Positions 62,267 through 64,000 of a stretch of 64,000 nt of DNA are shown one piece after another. The notes below the pieces were generated by a model. That model worked only from the letters and a program-made list of their open reading frames with translations. It was not told the origin of the DNA and made no database searches. Origin of the DNA: JAPLKX01 sp035530195 (GTDB lineage: Bacteria; Hydrogenedentota; Hydrogenedentia; Hydrogenedentales; SLHB01); contig DATKVG010000043.1 of the NCBI GenBank assembly GCA_035530195.1, forward strand, positions 10,554-74,553. Direction: 5' to 3'. The translations under genes were made by a program, and so were the position numbers. How positions within the stretch are numbered: position 1 is the stretch's first letter; each line of letters opens with the position of its first letter.

Positions 62267-63198
62267 GGCAGCGCGTACGGCTTTAAGCGTTCAGGGATCA
62301 GTTTGTAGTTTGTGGCAGGAGACGGCACAAGCGAAGGCTGACCATGTTTCTCGAGGATCGCAAGACCCTTGTCCTTGGACAGCAGAAACTCAAGAAAAGC
62401 CTCAGCCGCTGCCGGATTCCGCGCGTTCTTCGGAATAGTCACGCCGTACACCATGGCCTCGCCCTTCTGCCGTATCACCGTCCCCGGCTCTTTCCCTGTC
62501 AACTCCACCGAGACGCCCGCGTAGCGATCTGCCAACGCCGGGTTCTTGAGGTTAATCGCATCCGGCAACGCCAGCCAGTTCGGCCCGTGTTGAAGCCCAA
62601 CGGAACGGTAAAGGAAAACATAATCCACGCTGCCCGTCTCGAGCAACGCCAGCAAATCCGTCTCTTTGGGCCGGACGTATTCGGTGTCTTTCTTAATGAA
62701 CCGCTCGACTAGGCCCGGCTCACCGTAATAGGTCTCAGCCAATTTCAGTGTTAGAATCGTGCGGTAGCCGCACGGGTCCGTGTTCGGATCGGACCGGCCG
62801 AAAGCCACGTCGTCCCGCAGCAGAACATGGAACCAGTTTCCTGCGGTAAGTTCCCCCGCGCGGCGCGACTCGTCCCGGTAAACGATCGCCATCTCGTTTC
62901 CCGCAAACCGGATGTTCCAGTCGGCGAAATCCGGGATCAGGAGCGAATCAATCACGGCATAATCCGCAGATGCAAGGATGTCGCACGGCCGCTGCAAATC
63001 ACTGATCTTGCGGGCGGATTCACGGCTTCCCGCCGCCTCCCGCAACACGCGCACCCCCGGGTGCTCTTCCATGAACGCCCCCGCGATTTCCCGCATCGGC
63101 ACCGCCAGGCTCCCCGCATGGAAAACAACCAACTCCCCCGACACTTCCCGTTCGCCGGCCGCTGCAAGCCCGCACATCATGACACAACACGCAATCAT
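62263..63198 (-). CDS. wtpA: Tungstate/molybdate-binding periplasmic protein, WtpA-like
   Basis: A 311-residue extracytoplasmic solute-binding protein. 'LVVFHAGSLAVPMREIAGAF' and 'FGRSDPNTDPCGYRTILTLKLAE' are hallmarks of WtpA (archaeal-type, tungstate-preferring) more than of E. coli ModA. The N-terminus is short and hydrophobic (MIACCVMMCGLAAAG), giving a signal-like or lipoprotein-like start. ATG at 63198 overlaps the ModE stop (ATGA) and follows GGGAGG; an ATG 54 bases further out would add an arginine-rich head that could serve as the n-region. Binds molybdate or tungstate and passes it to the permease. Confidence 0.85.
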   Translation of the reverse strand: MIACCVMMCGLAAAGEREVSGELVVFHAGSLAVPMREIAGAFMEEHPGVRVLREAAGSRESARKISDLQRPCDILASADYAVIDSLLIPDFADWNIRFAGNEMAIVYRDESRRAGELTAGNWFHVLLRDDVAFGRSDPNTDPCGYRTILTLKLAETYYGEPGLVERFIKKDTEYVRPKETDLLALLETGSVDYVFLYRSVGLQHGPNWLALPDAINLKNPALADRYAGVSVELTGKEPGTVIRQKGEAMVYGVTIPKNARNPAAAEAFLEFLLSKDKGLAILEKHGQPSLVPSPATNYKLIPERLKPYALP

Positions 63199-63593
63199 GC
63201 GCCGCCTCCCCCCGCCGCTCCGTCCCGAGCCCGGCGCATTCTTCCCAGCCAATCCCGGTAGGCCCTCAGCACCGCCTTATCAACCGCCCGCTGAAAACGC
63301 CCGTATTCGCGCAGCCACGTCTTGCCTTCGTCGGTAAGACGAGTCCGGCCGCCGTCCTTGCCCCCGCGATGCCGGTCAAGCAACTTGACCTTCAGCGCCT
63401 GCTCCGTTTTCCGGACGTCACCCCAGGCTTTTCGATAGCTGATGCCCAGGTTTTCCGCAGCGGCGCTTAGTGAGCCCGTTTTGTTGATTTCATTCAGCAG
63501 TTTCCACTTGCCGTCGCCAAACACGCTCGCCGTCTCGCCCGACTCCAACCACAGCTTGAACCGCGGCGTGATCTTGTCCAGCCTCTTTTTCAC
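63195..63593 (-). CDS. modE: ModE-family molybdate-responsive regulator, lacking the molybdate-binding domain
   Basis: A 132-residue winged-helix protein matching the N-terminal DNA-binding half of ModE: 'FKLWLESGETASVFGDGKWKLLNEINKTGSLSAAAENLGISYRKAWGDV'. The C-terminal TOBE/Mop domains that bind molybdate in E. coli ModE are absent, so sensing must occur elsewhere or by direct protein contact. The start is set at GTG (MKKRLDKITP), whose bases overlap the previous gene's stop (GTGA). It probably represses the whole operon through the operator at 63791-63814. Confidence 0.85.
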   Translation of the reverse strand: MKKRLDKITPRFKLWLESGETASVFGDGKWKLLNEINKTGSLSAAAENLGISYRKAWGDVRKTEQALKVKLLDRHRGGKDGGRTRLTDEGKTWLREYGRFQRAVDKAVLRAYRDWLGRMRRARDGAAGGGGA

Positions 63594-63775
63594 GGGAAGC
63601 AGCCCAACTGGCAGCCGACGATCTTTATCCGCTCCCGGTTGCATGCATCGCCTATTTCCGAAAGAGCCGCGCCCGTCTCCCCTGATATCCTGAACGCCGC
63701 CGCGCACGGCAGCACCAGCCGCCCGTCCCGCTCGACCGCTGCCTGTTTGATGGCCTCCAAAAGCGACTCCTGCAT
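63590..63775 (-). CDS. Small conserved-looking protein with C-terminal CQLGCF, first gene of the molybdenum operon
   Basis: A 61-residue protein. 'MQESLLEAIKQAAVERDGRLVLPCAAAF' leads into a helix-turn-helix-like stretch 'SGETGAALSEIGDACNRERIKIVGCQLGCFP'. The end C-Q-L-G-C-F resembles small proteins seen, as I recall, beside ModE-like genes in anaerobes; I cannot name a family. Start follows GGAGGG, within 16 bases of the ModE operator. The GTGA overlap with ModE couples them. It may bind metal or act with the domain-reduced ModE; this is inference. Confidence 0.7.
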   Translation of the reverse strand: MQESLLEAIKQAAVERDGRLVLPCAAAFRISGETGAALSEIGDACNRERIKIVGCQLGCFP

Positions 63776-63790
63776 TCGCGCTCCCTCCAT

Positions 63791-63814
63791 CGTTATGTTG
63801 AGCAAAACATATCG
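63791..63814. promoter_or_regulatory. ModE operator
   Basis: CGTTATGTT and AACATATCG are inverted arms (one mismatch in nine) separated by six bases. The arms closely resemble the E. coli ModE operator type (CGTTATAT...ATAACG). It lies just downstream of the -10 element, 16 bases before the first gene, where bound ModE would block transcription. Confidence 0.75.
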
Positions 63815-63819
63815 CATCG

Positions 63820-63848
63820 AGTATACCAGGCGCCCAGCCGCAAATCCA
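63820..63848 (-). promoter_or_regulatory. Promoter of the molybdenum operon
   Basis: On the minus strand TGGATT (-35) and TATACT (-10) are separated by 17 bases. The start point would fall inside the ModE operator, consistent with autorepression. Confidence 0.5.
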
Positions 63849-63867
63849 GTCCCAATTCGCTGTAAGC

Positions 63868-64000
63868 GCAAAGTTGTAATGTCCGGTCTGTGCAAAGTAG
63901 AAATGTCCTCTTTTCTGGCGTGGAAAGGGAAAGAGGATGGAACTACGAATGAGTCAAAAGGAGCGAGACCGGTTGAAGGTCTTGGCGCAGTTGAAGTTGG
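63868..64000 (+). mobile_element. Left end of an insertion sequence (runs off the window)
   Basis: GCAAAGTTGTAATGTCC (63868-63884) and GCAAAGTAGAAATGTCC (63892-63908) are direct repeats with a 24-base period, like iterated transposase-binding sites at an IS end. A transposase-like reading frame starts 28 bases later. The right end lies outside the window. Confidence 0.55.
63937..64000 (+). CDS. Transposase N-terminus, ISNCY-like, truncated by the window edge
   Basis: The first 21 codons read MELRMSQKERDRLKVLAQLK. The 'MSQKERDRLKVL' stretch is typical of the start of ISNCY/IS1202-like transposases, which continue into a helix-turn-helix domain. A ribosome-binding-like GAAAGAGG precedes the ATG. 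Only 64 bases are visible, so family and completeness cannot be confirmed. Confidence 0.55.
   Translation, partial: MELRMSQKERDRLKVLAQLKL

Overview
This 64 kb window is gene-dense, high-GC bacterial chromosome with one complete tRNA gene and no rRNA. The gene content suggests an anaerobic or facultative polysaccharide-degrading bacterium with PVC or Candidatus Hydrogenedentota affinity. Pointers are the many secreted sugar-active TIM-barrel proteins, PQQ-type propellers, a formylglycine-generating-enzyme-like (FGE) domain fused to c-type heme motifs, a membrane-tethered ECF sigma factor, 2-hydroxyacyl-CoA dehydratase-type proteins and a molybdate/tungstate system. This assignment is an inference from gene content; no marker gene fixes the taxon.

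Layout. 1-10 kb: the end of a PPC-domain protein, a secreted PQQ-propeller/methyltransferase fusion, a GPH-type sugar symporter with an extra soluble domain, a secreted glycosidase-like protein and a membrane-anchored ceramidase-like protein. 10-14 kb: a large GH13 amylase-family enzyme. 14.0-14.7 kb: an AT-richer MNT/HEPN gene pair, possibly acquired. 14.8-23.4 kb (minus): an operon for a split 2-hydroxyacyl-CoA dehydratase/activase system with an exported ankyrin-repeat protein encoded between the two halves. 23.7-24.8 kb: a small lipoprotein and a VOC-like protein. 24.9-28.1 kb: a DhaK-DhaL-LsrF-cupin operon, which reads as a kinase plus thiolase/aldolase pathway for a small keto-sugar. 28.2-31.4 kb: a hydrazine-synthase-alpha-like propeller, di-heme and FGE-like fusion. 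31.4-33.8 kb: an acyl-CoA dehydrogenase next to an APH-type kinase, the pairing known from ACAD10/11 and LvaA/LvaC 4-hydroxyacid catabolism. 34-35.5 kb: PspC-like protein and a DegT aminotransferase. 35.7-38.4 kb: sigma factor fused through a membrane helix to Ig-like domains. 38.6-40.5 kb: heparinase II/III-like lyase; then tRNA-Glu.

41-54.8 kb is a carbohydrate-utilisation-like island: four related GH67/DUF4838-like secreted proteins, a further secreted glycosidase-like protein and a non-canonical Nramp-family transporter. 55-63.8 kb (minus) is a compact, translationally coupled molybdenum/tungsten operon: a small Cys-ended protein, ModE, WtpA, permease, ATPase, a MobB/MobA chimera, MoeA, a short MoaA, MoaC and a MOSC-MogA fusion. 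It is preceded by a well-matched ModE operator, and a CaiB-like gene lies downstream. The right edge enters an insertion sequence.

Intergenic DNA carries several families of short repeats: 9-bp tandem repeats, REP-like hairpins in inverted pairs and GCC-TTCTTA-GGC hairpins. Start codons were chosen from ribosome-binding sites and overlaps, and often differ from the longest reading frame.
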